Source: Leptospira sanjuanensis
GTDB lineage: Bacteria > Spirochaetota > Leptospiria > Leptospirales > Leptospiraceae
Direction of reading: 5' to 3'
Assembly: GCF_022267325.1 (NCBI RefSeq)
Contig: NZ_JAIZBG010000002.1
Location: 399,579-463,578 of the forward strand
DNA length: 64,000 nucleotides
The translations under genes and the position numbers were made by a program. Below the pieces are notes generated by a model. The model searched no databases, had not been told where the DNA came from, and worked only from the letters and a program-made list of their open reading frames with translations. Of this stretch, positions 1-9,103 are shown piece by piece (the stretch's first letter is position 1; every line of letters begins with the position of its first letter).

Positions 1-2
1 TC

Positions 3-56
3 CGCCGCGGCCTGATGGAACAAAACGGTCGCGTTGCTGGATCGATGCCCCGTTAG
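3..56 (+). CDS. C-terminal tail of an unidentified protein (partial, cut by window start)
   Basis: An open frame enters from the left edge and reads RRGLMEQNGRVAGSMPR before a TAG at 54-56. Its composition looks protein-like and a promoter for the next small gene follows at once, so it is probably the end of a real gene lying mostly outside the window. Too little is visible to name a family. It could be a chance open frame. Confidence 0.35.
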   Translation, partial: RRGLMEQNGRVAGSMPR

Positions 57-106
57 AGACATTTTTTGTAGGAGCTCCTCACGGGAGAGTTTTCGGGAGT
101 TTTTGG

Positions 107-135
107 TTGACATATTTAGTTAGATTTATTAAGAT
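107..135 (+). promoter_or_regulatory. Candidate sigma-70-type promoter for the 56-residue peptide gene
   Basis: TTGACA at 107-112, a 17-base spacer and TAAGAT at 130-135. The predicted transcript start is near 142, giving a leader of about 48 bases with AAGGAG at 177-182, 7 bases before the ATG at 190. Upstream, AGGAGCTCCT at 71-80 is a short palindrome that may belong to the end of the previous gene. Confidence 0.55.
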
Positions 136-189
136 ACTTAACAGTTCTAGCAATTACAAGAAAAATAGAACCGGAAAAGGAGCTTTTTC

Positions 190-360
190 ATGAATCTACA
201 AGGCAAAGAATGGGAAGAATCCGTCAAGCTTTCGCTCGGAAAATGGTACAGCTGGGATACGCCGATCGGATTGAGCGTGGCGATGGTCAGTTTCGGGATC
301 TTTTTGGTGCTTCTAACAGTTGTCGGTTATATCGGAAAATCCATCGCGCTATTGCAATAA
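190..360 (+). CDS. 56-residue single-pass membrane peptide, unknown function
   Basis: A short gene with AAGGAG placed 7 bases before the ATG and its own TTGACA/TAAGAT promoter. The protein has a charged, amphipathic N-terminus (MNLQGKEWEESVKLSLGKWYSW) and one hydrophobic helix at about residues 27-48, rich in V, L, I, F and G, ending IALLQ. This suggests a small inner-membrane protein with one span. No family is recognised. It could be a small subunit of a membrane complex, but no neighbour in the window identifies one. The ribosome site and promoter are the main grounds for calling it real. Confidence 0.6.
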   Translation: MNLQGKEWEESVKLSLGKWYSWDTPIGLSVAMVSFGIFLVLLTVVGYIGKSIALLQ

Positions 361-528
361 GAAGAATCGGAGACGGGAACCGCTTTCAAAAAACCGCTTC
401 CGAATTCGACAACCCTCCTGTCTATGGACTTTCTTACAAAGGTCGGCGAGTTCGGAATGGCTCAAACATTCCGTCTCGCCTAAATCTTTCGGAAAATCCC
501 GATCGTCAAGAAAGACGTCCGGCGCATT

Positions 529-1230
529 TTAATAAAATGTAACGAGATCCGCGATCGGTTCCCTCGGAGTATGAAACGAATTCAAGTCGGAATCGATCTT
601 CGGGTATCCCAAACTCAAACCGCAAACCACTTTCTCCGTCGCGGGAAGATTCAACTCTTGTCGAACGACTTCGGGAAAGGCAGATAACGCGGCTTGCGGA
701 ACGCTTCCCAAACCGTAGCCTCTCGCCAAAAGCATCAACGTATTCAGATAACAACCGATGTCCAACGCGATGTAAAAATTCAATTCGAACTCGGTCGTGA
801 TGAACACGGCGGTCGGCGCGCCGAAAAATTCGAAGTTGCGCAGCATAAAACCGTCGCGCGCGTCTTTGTCTTTTCGTTCGATACCGGCGACACCGTAGAT
901 TTTCATCCCGAGATCGAACATTCTCCGTTTTGCGTCGGAAGGGAAACCGGTGGGCCAAACGGTATCGGGAACCGGATCTCCTTGTTTGGCGCGGTCGACG
1001 AGTAGCTCCGCCATACGATCTCTTCTCGCACCGCTCACGACATGAACTTTCCAAGGCTGACTGTTCTTCCAGCTCGGAGCGCGCAAAGAATTCCGAAACA
1101 ACTCGGAAAGAATTTTTTCGTCGATCGGTTTGGATTCGAAGTCTCGAATACTATGACGCGTATTGACCGCCTCTTCTACGGTCTTGGCCGCGCCCGTTAT
1201 ATTTACGAATTCGGATTGTGTGGATTCCAT
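529..1230 (-). CDS. Nitroreductase-family flavoprotein
   Basis: About 233 residues with the nitroreductase fold. The N-terminal NTRHSIRDFESKPI matches the FMN-binding R-x-S-x-R-x-F motif, followed by APSWKNSQPW. The C-terminal half carries DIGCYLNTLMLLARGYGLGSVPQ and VVCGLSLGYP, typical of the family. These enzymes reduce nitro compounds or quinones with NAD(P)H through bound FMN; the substrate here is unknown. The start at 1230 (MESTQSEF) is chosen because GGAG lies 7 bases before it; an upstream in-frame start at 1302 has no such site. The gene is divergent from a TetR regulator, and the palindrome between them suggests that regulator controls it, as is common for such pairs. Confident in the family, not in the substrate. 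Confidence 0.9.
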   Translation of the reverse strand: MESTQSEFVNITGAAKTVEEAVNTRHSIRDFESKPIDEKILSELFRNSLRAPSWKNSQPWKVHVVSGARRDRMAELLVDRAKQGDPVPDTVWPTGFPSDAKRRMFDLGMKIYGVAGIERKDKDARDGFMLRNFEFFGAPTAVFITTEFELNFYIALDIGCYLNTLMLLARGYGLGSVPQAALSAFPEVVRQELNLPATEKVVCGLSLGYPKIDSDLNSFHTPREPIADLVTFY

Positions 1231-1294
1231 AAAATCTCCAAAAAGACTTGCATTTTCGAACGTTTCCGGCTTTGATAAAGGAAGAAAAACCAGA

Positions 1295-1308
1295 ACAGAC
1301 AAGTCTGT
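1295..1308. promoter_or_regulatory. Palindromic operator candidate (ACAGAC-AA-GTCTGT) for the divergent TetR regulator
   Basis: Perfect 6-base inverted arms ACAGAC and GTCTGT around a 2-base centre, in the 105-base gap between the nitroreductase and TetR starts. AGAC-N2-GTCT resembles the core bound by LmrA/YxaF-type TetR proteins, a branch that also shows the GCPMAN-like segment seen in the adjacent regulator. Assignment as operator is inference. Confidence 0.5.
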
Positions 1309-1335
1309 CTGCTATTGAATCAAAAAGGAAAGAAA

Positions 1336-1923
1336 ATGTCAAGTCGAGAATCCGGACCCAAGGATAGAATTCTAGAAACCGCGGTCCGATTGTTTCAAAC
1401 GCAAGGCTACGGAAATACGGGAATCAATCAAATCATCCAGGAATCTAAAACCGCTAAAGCGAGTTTTTACGACCATTTCCCCTCCAAAGACGATCTTGGA
1501 AAGGCAACCATAGAATTTTACGGAAACGAACAAATCCTTTTGCTCGAACGTTTAAAGTCCCGCTCGGAAACTCCCAAAGAATTCATCCGCGCGTGGACCC
1601 AAATCCTGCGCAGACAAACCAAAAGCACGGGATTTGCCGGCTGCCCGATGGCAAACACAGTGGCACAGATCGCCTCCACTTCGCATTCCATTTCCGAAGA
1701 AGCGAGAAAAGTTTCCCTGCGAACGATCGATATTCTTACCGAATATCTTTCGCAGTGGCAGCAAACGGGTTTGATTACGAAACAAGCCGATCCGAAACTT
1801 TTAGCGCGCAGAATTTTTGCCTGTTACGAAGGAGTTCTGCACACTTGGAAATTGACGGGAAAAGTAAGCGCGCTCGACGACTTGCCGATTCTCGTGGAAG
1901 CGGTTTTCGCAGCAGCGGCGTGA
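1336..1923 (+). CDS. TetR/AcrR-family transcriptional regulator
   Basis: A 195-residue repressor. The N-terminal helix-turn-helix spans about residues 8-55: RILETAVRLFQTQGYGNTGINQII, then KTAKASFYDHFPSKDDL, the TetR recognition-helix pattern. The ligand domain contains TGFAGCPMANTVAQIAST, reminiscent of the LmrA/YxaF/YcdC-like group. The ATG at 1336 is preferred over an upstream TTG at 1315 because AAAGGAAAG sits just before it. It is divergent from a nitroreductase with a palindrome between them, so it probably represses both itself and the nitroreductase until a small electrophile or drug binds; that role is inferred. Confidence 0.88.
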   Translation: MSSRESGPKDRILETAVRLFQTQGYGNTGINQIIQESKTAKASFYDHFPSKDDLGKATIEFYGNEQILLLERLKSRSETPKEFIRAWTQILRRQTKSTGFAGCPMANTVAQIASTSHSISEEARKVSLRTIDILTEYLSQWQQTGLITKQADPKLLARRIFACYEGVLHTWKLTGKVSALDDLPILVEAVFAAAA

Positions 1924-1930
1924 TATCGAA

Positions 1931-1960
1931 ATTGACCAAATAGAATACCCCCTATCCTAT
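1931..1960 (+). promoter_or_regulatory. Promoter with embedded CsoR/CstR-type half-operator; predicted leaderless transcript
   Basis: TTGACC at 1931-1936, a 16-base spacer and TATCCT at 1953-1958. The ATG at 1967 is only 8 bases past the -10 box and has no Shine-Dalgarno sequence, so the mRNA is probably leaderless. ATACCCCCTATCCTAT at 1945-1960 overlaps the spacer and -10 box. In reverse complement it matches the two copies at 2307-2347 at 13 of 16 positions (compared with the first copy), so bound repressor would block RNA polymerase. Confidence 0.5.
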
Positions 1961-1966
1961 GTAACT

Positions 1967-2230
1967 ATGAAATCCGAAACCGGCACAAAATTGCTCATAA
2001 ATCGAATCCACCGCATCCAAGGCCAATTGGAAGCAGTGGAAAAAGGTCTTCAAAACGACACGATGGATTGCGAAAAAACGCTTCTTCTTTTAAAAGCGGC
2101 GAGCCAAGCGATCAAAAAGTTCGGAGAAGCGTATGTTCAAGAGTATATGGATCGTTGTTTAATCGAGAGCAAAAAGAAGCCCGATATGGAAAACATTCGA
2201 ACCGCGATCAAAGCCGCCTTCTTCCTTTGA
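1967..2230 (+). CDS. CsoR/RcnR-superfamily repressor lacking the metal-site His (CstR-like)
   Basis: 87 residues, all-helical CsoR fold: NRIHRIQGQLEAVEKGL in helix 1, MDCEKTLLLLKAA in helix 2, AYVQEYMDRC in helix 3. The copper sensor CsoR uses Cys-His-Cys; here Cys35 and Cys64 are present but the position four residues before Cys64 is Tyr60, not His. Loss of that His with both Cys kept is the pattern of CstR, which senses per- and polysulfide by linking the two Cys. The neighbouring DUF2892 gene fits a sulfur role. It probably binds the GGGGTAT-type sites in its own and the next promoter. Metal sensing by another ligand set cannot be excluded. Confidence 0.82.
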   Translation: MKSETGTKLLINRIHRIQGQLEAVEKGLQNDTMDCEKTLLLLKAASQAIKKFGEAYVQEYMDRCLIESKKKPDMENIRTAIKAAFFL

Positions 2231-2301
2231 GAAATTTCTCTCCCACTTAAGGAATAAAAAATCGATAAATACCGACGTGCCCGTAAAAAACTCTTGTCCG
2301 T

Positions 2302-2347
2302 TTTATATACTATACGGGGTATTGTATAATTATACTCTATGGGGTAT
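2302..2347 (+). promoter_or_regulatory. Promoter with two 16-base direct operator repeats
   Basis: TTTATA at 2302-2307 and TATAAT at 2325-2330 with a 17-base spacer form the promoter of the DUF2892 operon. ATACTATACGGGGTAT at 2307-2322 and ATACTCTATGGGGTAT at 2332-2347 match at 14 of 16 positions and start 25 bases apart. The first copy fills the spacer and the second covers the predicted transcript start. GGGGTAT/ATACCCC is the core known for CsoR and CstR operators. Regulation by the upstream repressor is inferred. Confidence 0.6.
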
Positions 2348-2365
2348 ATAAAAAAGGAGAATCAG

Positions 2366-2590
2366 ATGAACAGTTGGTATTTGGAAAGGTATTTATTTTT
2401 GATCGCAGGCACGGTTTCCCTTGCGGGATTGACTTTGGGATTCTTCGTGAATCAATGGGGATTCGCCTTCAATCTTTTGGTAGGGTTGAACCTGATCCTG
2501 TTTTCGTTCACGGGATTTTGTCCGATGTCTTATTTTTTGAAAAAGATCGGCATTCCGTCCCTTGCGGAAATCAAAGGCGGAAACAGATGA
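2366..2590 (+). CDS. DUF2892 / YgaP-type two-helix inner-membrane protein
   Basis: 74 residues with two membrane helices (about residues 7-27 and 31-50) and a conserved end FTGFCPMSYFLKKIGI. This is the DUF2892 module, known as the membrane anchor of the rhodanese YgaP and often encoded beside sulfur- or metal-responsive regulators. No rhodanese domain is fused here. GGAG at 2356-2359 sits 6 bases before the ATG at 2366, so the upstream in-frame ATG at 2339, which lies inside the operator, is rejected. The stop overlaps the start of the TolC-like gene as ATGA, so translation is coupled. The exact function is unknown. Confidence 0.82.
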   Translation: MNSWYLERYLFLIAGTVSLAGLTLGFFVNQWGFAFNLLVGLNLILFSFTGFCPMSYFLKKIGIPSLAEIKGGNR

Positions 2591-4023
2591 GATCCGCGGC
2601 CGTCTTTACGATCGTGTTTTTGTCGTTTGCGTTTTTCGAAAACGTTTCCGCGACGGAAGAGAAACGAATCGAGTTCTCGGAAATATGGGATCAAATCCGG
2701 TCCCAATCCGCCGTTTTAAAATCTAAAACGGCGGAAGTCCGAGTCGCCGAAATCGGAAAAGACCGCGCCGCAAAACACTGGCTTCCGAAAGTATATGCCG
2801 ACGTTCGTTCTTACAGAACGAACGATCCTGCTTTGAACTTCCTCGGGAAACTCGGACAAAGATCCGCAAACCAATCCGATTTTTCCACTGCGAGCGTTCG
2901 AACCCAACCTTCGAACTTTCTCGACGCGAACAATCAACCGTATACCGTCTTAAATTCGGATTCGGTCAACCTCTTTGCAAAAGACACGCTCAATCGTCCG
3001 GGCGATCACACGTATTCCCGCGGCACGATCGGCGTGGAACTTCCCCTCTTTGAAGGAGGAGGAAAAACGGCGGCTCATTCCGCTCTTGAAAAAAGGTTTT
3101 CCGCGGTAAAATCGGAACAACAATACATTCGTATTTTAGAATATTCGAATGCGGCTGCGGCTTTCCAGTCGATTTCGCTCTCGGAGGAGAATCTCGCGAA
3201 AACGGAATCTTTACTCCGGGAGATCCGCGATTTTTTAGGTAGATATAGAATCGGAAATCGCGATAACCCCGTGGGGTATTCCGGCTTTCTCGCGTTACGC
3301 AGTCTTCAAAATCTTTTGGAGGTTTCCAAAAAGGAACAGGAGACCGCGCGCAGAACCGCCGAAGAAACGATTCGCATGATGGCTCCGGAGATTTCGGAGG
3401 AACAACTTCGTCCGAAGCGAATCTCACTCCTGAAATTTGCGGACCAATATCTTCCTCTTCCCGCTTTGCGTGAATCCGGACATACGCCTCTTTCCGAAGC
3501 GTTTCGCTTTCATTCAGAGGAAGCGAAAGCAGGGATAGAAGCGGAACGCGCCCGTTTTCTTCCGAAGATCGCGGCTTATGCGGAAACCTACGCCTATGAC
3601 GGCAGTCGAAATCAGGCGAACGCTTACAACGCCGGTGTTTATCTTCAGATGAATCTTCTGAGTCCTTCCGATCTTGGCGCTTTGGACGAAGCGAAGGCGA
3701 AAGAAGAAGCAGTCCGTAAAAAAGCGGAAGAGATCCGTCTCAAAGAGGAAGGGAATTTTCGGCTTCTTCTTTCCAGAGAAAAAAGTATATTCGATAATTT
3801 GAATTCGATTTACGACTCCGTCCGTTTTCAGGAGGAGCAGCTCAAAATTTCTCAGAGATTGTTTCAAAACGGCTCGATTCTCGTGCCTCAAATGGCGGAA
3901 TCATTTTCAAGAATGGCCGAACTGTTACGAATCAAATCCGCAACGGAAACCGAATATCTCCGTATCCGCGGAGAACTTTCCCTTTACAACGCAAAAGGAG
4001 CATCCCATGAAAACGAATTCTAA
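2587..4023 (+). CDS. TolC-like outer-membrane efflux protein
   Basis: 478 residues. A signal peptide (MRSAAVFTIVFLSFAFFENVSA) is followed by long helical segments with the TolC/OEP pattern in two halves: KTAEVRVAEIGKDRAAKHWLPKVYADVRSY in the first, EEAKAGIEAERARFLPKIAAYAETY in the second. It would form the outer-membrane channel of a tripartite pump. Its start overlaps the DUF2892 stop by 4 bases and its end overlaps the RND gene by 17 bases, so the three genes form one translationally coupled unit. No periplasmic adaptor lies between channel and pump, which is unusual. Family call is firm; the exported substrate is unknown. Confidence 0.85.
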   Translation: MRSAAVFTIVFLSFAFFENVSATEEKRIEFSEIWDQIRSQSAVLKSKTAEVRVAEIGKDRAAKHWLPKVYADVRSYRTNDPALNFLGKLGQRSANQSDFSTASVRTQPSNFLDANNQPYTVLNSDSVNLFAKDTLNRPGDHTYSRGTIGVELPLFEGGGKTAAHSALEKRFSAVKSEQQYIRILEYSNAAAAFQSISLSEENLAKTESLLREIRDFLGRYRIGNRDNPVGYSGFLALRSLQNLLEVSKKEQETARRTAEETIRMMAPEISEEQLRPKRISLLKFADQYLPLPALRESGHTPLSEAFRFHSEEAKAGIEAERARFLPKIAAYAETYAYDGSRNQANAYNAGVYLQMNLLSPSDLGALDEAKAKEEAVRKKAEEIRLKEEGNFRLLLSREKSIFDNLNSIYDSVRFQEEQLKISQRLFQNGSILVPQMAESFSRMAELLRIKSATETEYLRIRGELSLYNAKGASHENEF

Positions 4024-7000
4024 TCCGTCGAAATCCGGCGTCGGCTTTGCGGGAAAAATCGCCGGGGCATTCGTCCATTCCAAGTTGACTCCCGTATTGA
4101 TTCTTTCCAGTTTACTACTCGGTTTGATCGCCGTGTTTCTGACTCCGAAAGAGGAAGAGCCTCAGATTTCCGTTCCGATGATAGACATTCAACTCGCGGC
4201 TCCGGGTTTTAGCGCTCACGAAGTGGAACGAAAAATCACGGAGCCGGTGGAACGGTCCGTTTGGGGTTTGGAAGGGGTGGAATACGTGTATTCTTCCAGT
4301 ACGGATCACGGCGCGTTGGTTACGGTTCGTTTCGAAGTCGGTCAACCTTTGGAACCTTCTTTGGTGAAAATACATCATAAACTTCTCGAGATTAGAAACG
4401 ATCTTCCGCCTAACGTAAGTTATTCCTCAGTCCGTTCCTTGACCATAGACGACGTTCCCTTTCTTGCGCTGACGTTCAGTTCGGATCAGAGGGACGATTT
4501 TTCCCTCCGAACGTTAGTCGCTCCTTTAGCACGAGAATTGTCCGGAACACCCGACCTTTCGAAGGTGGAACTTCTCGGAGGAAGAAAACGATCCGTACGC
4601 GTCATCGCGGACCCGGTTCGATTGAATCGTTATGGAATCGGGCTTTCCGATCTGGCAAACGCGCTCCGTGCAAACGACGCGTTTCTTCCCGCGGGTCAAA
4701 CCTGGGGGAAGAATCAAAATTACGACGTGGAAGTGGGGACCACGATTTCGCGTTCGAACGACGTGCGTTCTCTTCCGATCGCACAAAGAGGCGGACGGGT
4801 GATTCGAGTTTTCGAAGTGGCCGACGTCATCGACGGCCCTCAGGAAAAAACGAAAGAATCGGTTCTTTATGAACGGGAGAATTCTTCCGTTGCAAAAACC
4901 GCCGTTACGATCAGTTTCGCAAAACGGAAAGGTACGAACGTCGTGCCTCTTTCGAAAGAACTTTTGGACAAGGCGGAATCGTTTTCAAAACGTCTTCCTC
5001 CCGACGTTCGGATGTCCGTACTGCGGGATTACGGCTCCACCGCCTCCGCGAAATCCAACGAGTTGATCGAACACTTGTTGATCGCCACGATCTCGGTCGC
5101 GATTCTCATCGCGTTATGGATGGGTTTGCGCGCATCGCTCGTCGTTTCGGTTGCGATTCCGGTTACTCTCGCGCTGACTCTGGCTTTGTATTACTTTTTG
5201 GGATATACGTTGAATCGGGTCACGTTATTCGCGCTTATCTTCTCGATCGGGATCTTAGTAGACGACGCCATCGTAGTCGTGGAAAACATTGAACGCCATC
5301 TCAAAGAAAATCCGGAGTTGGGAATTTTACGGGCAGCGTTGAATGCGGTCTCCGAAGTGGGAAATCCCACGATCCTCGCCACGTTTACCGTGATCGCGGC
5401 GATTCTTCCGATGGCGTTCGTAAGAGGACTGATGGGCCCTTACATGAAACCGATTCCCGTGGGTGCGAGTCTTGCGATGATTCTATCCCTGCTCGTCGCG
5501 TTTATCGTAACTCCTTGGATGAGCGTTCGAATTTTAAAACACGAAGCGGAGCATTCTCCCGAAAAACGGGAACGCCAAAAGATTTCCAAACTGGATCGAC
5601 TCTACATTCGATTTACCGATTGGCTTTTGCGGAACAAAAAGAATTCGGCCAAGTTCCTCGTCGGAGTGGCGACGCTTCTTTTGATTTCGTTCGCATTCGT
5701 CGGATTGAAGATCGTAAAAGTCAAAATGCTGCCGTTCGACGACAAGGACGAGTTTCAGATTCTGATCGACTACGATCCGAAAACTACATTGGAAAAGAAC
5801 CTGCAGATTTCCAAACGTCTCGCACAAGAAATATTAAAAAATGATAATGTAGAAAAAGTGCAGATTTTTGCGGGAGAAGCGGCGCCCTTTTCCTTTTCGG
5901 GTATGGTCAAACACAGCTTTTTACGAAGCGACGATTGGAAAGCGGACCTGCATATCGTTCTTAAATCGAAAGACGAACGAAACTCGAAAAGTCACTCGAT
6001 CATCGAGTCGATCCGTCCGATTCTCGCCGAGTTTGATAGGAATGAAAACGCCCTGACAAAGGTTTTGGAAATTCCTCCCGGTCCTCCCGTGCTTGCCACC
6101 TTTGTCGCGGAGATTTACGGTCCTTCGGAAACGGAACGCAAACAAGCGGCGGCCAAGGTGCGCTCGATTCTTTCCGAACAGGAAGGCGTCGTCGATTTGG
6201 ATTCAAGCTTGAGAACGGGACGTCCTAAGGTCGTATATCCGTTCGATACGAACCTCGGCGGAATTTTGGGAGTTCGATCTGAAACGGCCGCGAGAGATTC
6301 TCGGATTTTGTTTTCGGAAACCGCCCTATTCTCTTTGAGCGAGGCCGTAAACCCCGAAGAAATCACGGTGGATCTTTCCGTTACAAACTCGGCCCGATCC
6401 TCCGCACATCCGTTTCACGGCCTGGGAGTTTCCACGTTCGAAAGCGGAGTCGTATCGACCGAACGATTATTCAATTCTCCTTATATTCAAAATACGGTAT
6501 ATTTGAATCGGAAGAATTTGAGACCGGTGGAATACGTCACGAGCGAGTTTAGCGGAGCGGAAGAAGCGCCCGTCTACGGGATTCTTAAACTGTCTCCGAA
6601 AATTCCGTTCCCGACTTCCACGCTCGAAACGCCGAAACAAACCGATCAGGTCTCGATCAAATGGGACGGAGAATGGTTCATCACCTACGAGGTCTTTCGT
6701 GATTTAGGAGGAGCTTTTGCGATCGTGATGATTCTGATTTACGTTTTGATTTTGGCGTGGTTCGGAAGTTATTCCGTTCCTCTTGTGATCATGGCTCCGA
6801 TCCCGATTTCGTTAATCGGAATTCTTCCGGGACATTGGTTTACGGGCGCGTATTTTACCGCGACTTCGATGATCGGTTTTATCGCGGGAGCGGGAATCAT
6901 CGTACGGAATTCGATCATCCTCGTGGATTTTATCGAATCGGAACTCAAACTCGGGAAACCGTTGCGCCAAGCGGTGATCGACGCGGGAGTCGTTCGATTT

Positions 7001-7210
7001 AGACCGATGCTTTTGACCGCGGCCGCAGTCGTTGTGGGAAGTTCGATCATGCTCTTTGATCCGATCTTTCAAGGTTTGGCCGTGTCATTGATTTTCGGAG
7101 AAGTGGCGGCGACCTTACTCAGTCGATTTACCGTTCCGATTTTATACTTTTGGTTTTTGGGAGAACAAAGAAAGAACGCAATCCTGCATTCTTCTTCCAT
7201 GACGGATTAA
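4007..7210 (+). CDS. RND-family efflux pump permease (AcrB/HAE-like)
   Basis: 1067 residues, usual RND length. TM1 is at about residues 28-47, followed by a periplasmic domain with APGFSAHEVERKITEPVERSVWGLEGVEYVYSS, typical of the pore subdomains. TM4 carries the proton-relay pair Asp419-Asp420 in FSIGILVDDAIVVVENIERHL, and the C-terminal half has GAGIIVRNSIILVDFIE and RFRPMLLTAAAVVVG. It exports a substrate by proton antiport, taking it from the periplasm or membrane to the TolC-like channel encoded just upstream. AAAAGGAGCATCCC precedes the ATG inside the TolC gene. Control by the CstR-like repressor suggests sulfur compounds or metals; that is inference. It needs an adaptor, which must come from elsewhere. 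Confidence 0.9.
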   Translation: MKTNSNPSKSGVGFAGKIAGAFVHSKLTPVLILSSLLLGLIAVFLTPKEEEPQISVPMIDIQLAAPGFSAHEVERKITEPVERSVWGLEGVEYVYSSSTDHGALVTVRFEVGQPLEPSLVKIHHKLLEIRNDLPPNVSYSSVRSLTIDDVPFLALTFSSDQRDDFSLRTLVAPLARELSGTPDLSKVELLGGRKRSVRVIADPVRLNRYGIGLSDLANALRANDAFLPAGQTWGKNQNYDVEVGTTISRSNDVRSLPIAQRGGRVIRVFEVADVIDGPQEKTKESVLYERENSSVAKTAVTISFAKRKGTNVVPLSKELLDKAESFSKRLPPDVRMSVLRDYGSTASAKSNELIEHLLIATISVAILIALWMGLRASLVVSVAIPVTLALTLALYYFLGYTLNRVTLFALIFSIGILVDDAIVVVENIERHLKENPELGILRAALNAVSEVGNPTILATFTVIAAILPMAFVRGLMGPYMKPIPVGASLAMILSLLVAFIVTPWMSVRILKHEAEHSPEKRERQKISKLDRLYIRFTDWLLRNKKNSAKFLVGVATLLLISFAFVGLKIVKVKMLPFDDKDEFQILIDYDPKTTLEKNLQISKRLAQEILKNDNVEKVQIFAGEAAPFSFSGMVKHSFLRSDDWKADLHIVLKSKDERNSKSHSIIESIRPILAEFDRNENALTKVLEIPPGPPVLATFVAEIYGPSETERKQAAAKVRSILSEQEGVVDLDSSLRTGRPKVVYPFDTNLGGILGVRSETAARDSRILFSETALFSLSEAVNPEEITVDLSVTNSARSSAHPFHGLGVSTFESGVVSTERLFNSPYIQNTVYLNRKNLRPVEYVTSEFSGAEEAPVYGILKLSPKIPFPTSTLETPKQTDQVSIKWDGEWFITYEVFRDLGGAFAIVMILIYVLILAWFGSYSVPLVIMAPIPISLIGILPGHWFTGAYFTATSMIGFIAGAGIIVRNSIILVDFIESELKLGKPLRQAVIDAGVVRFRPMLLTAAAVVVGSSIMLFDPIFQGLAVSLIFGEVAATLLSRFTVPILYFWFLGEQRKNAILHSSSMTD

Positions 7211-7615
7211 AAAATCTCGCTCCGAACGATTTGAAAGTCTGTACGTTTTTTCAGCACATCCAAGGATCATTCATTTCGGAATCGAATTCACTAATACGTT
7301 CGATGTATTGGTGAGCGATTCCCACTTTTTTTCTAAGAATTTTTCGGTTCAATTTCGCGGAGATATGTCTTTCAACCTTCTTCAATAAATTATTGCAGCA
7401 ACCTTTTGTAACGGTTGTGCCTCATTTTTTTTCAAAAACAAAATTAGATTCAAGTGCAGAAGAACGACGAAAGAAAACCTTTTGCTCTTACGTTTTGTTC
7501 CTTATTTTAAAATTTTTTTTTAAAATCGAACGTAGGATCGCTCTGGAAACAAAAGACTTCACTTTATAGCCTGCAATGATTTTGAAGCTTTAAAGAACGA
7601 TAATCTATCTTGGTC
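7211..7615. other. 405-base intergenic region between pump operon and SpoIIE operon
   Basis: No gene is supported. It holds an intrinsic terminator candidate at 7395-7432, followed by an AT-rich stretch that probably contains the promoter of the SpoIIE operon, though no convincing -35/-10 pair stands out. Confidence 0.5.
7395..7432 (+). terminator. Intrinsic terminator candidate after the RND operon
   Basis: GCAGCAACC at 7395-7403 pairs with GGTTGTGC at 7413-7420, with one bulged A and one G-U pair, and is followed by CTCA and eight T. It lies 185 bases after the RND stop. Confidence 0.5.

Positions 7616-9099
<1,484 letters not shown>

Positions 9100-9103
<4 letters not shown>

Noticed and set aside
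71..80. AGGAGCTCCT palindrome as an operator
   Set aside because: Only 10 bases and placed near the end of the previous gene; too little to assign a function.
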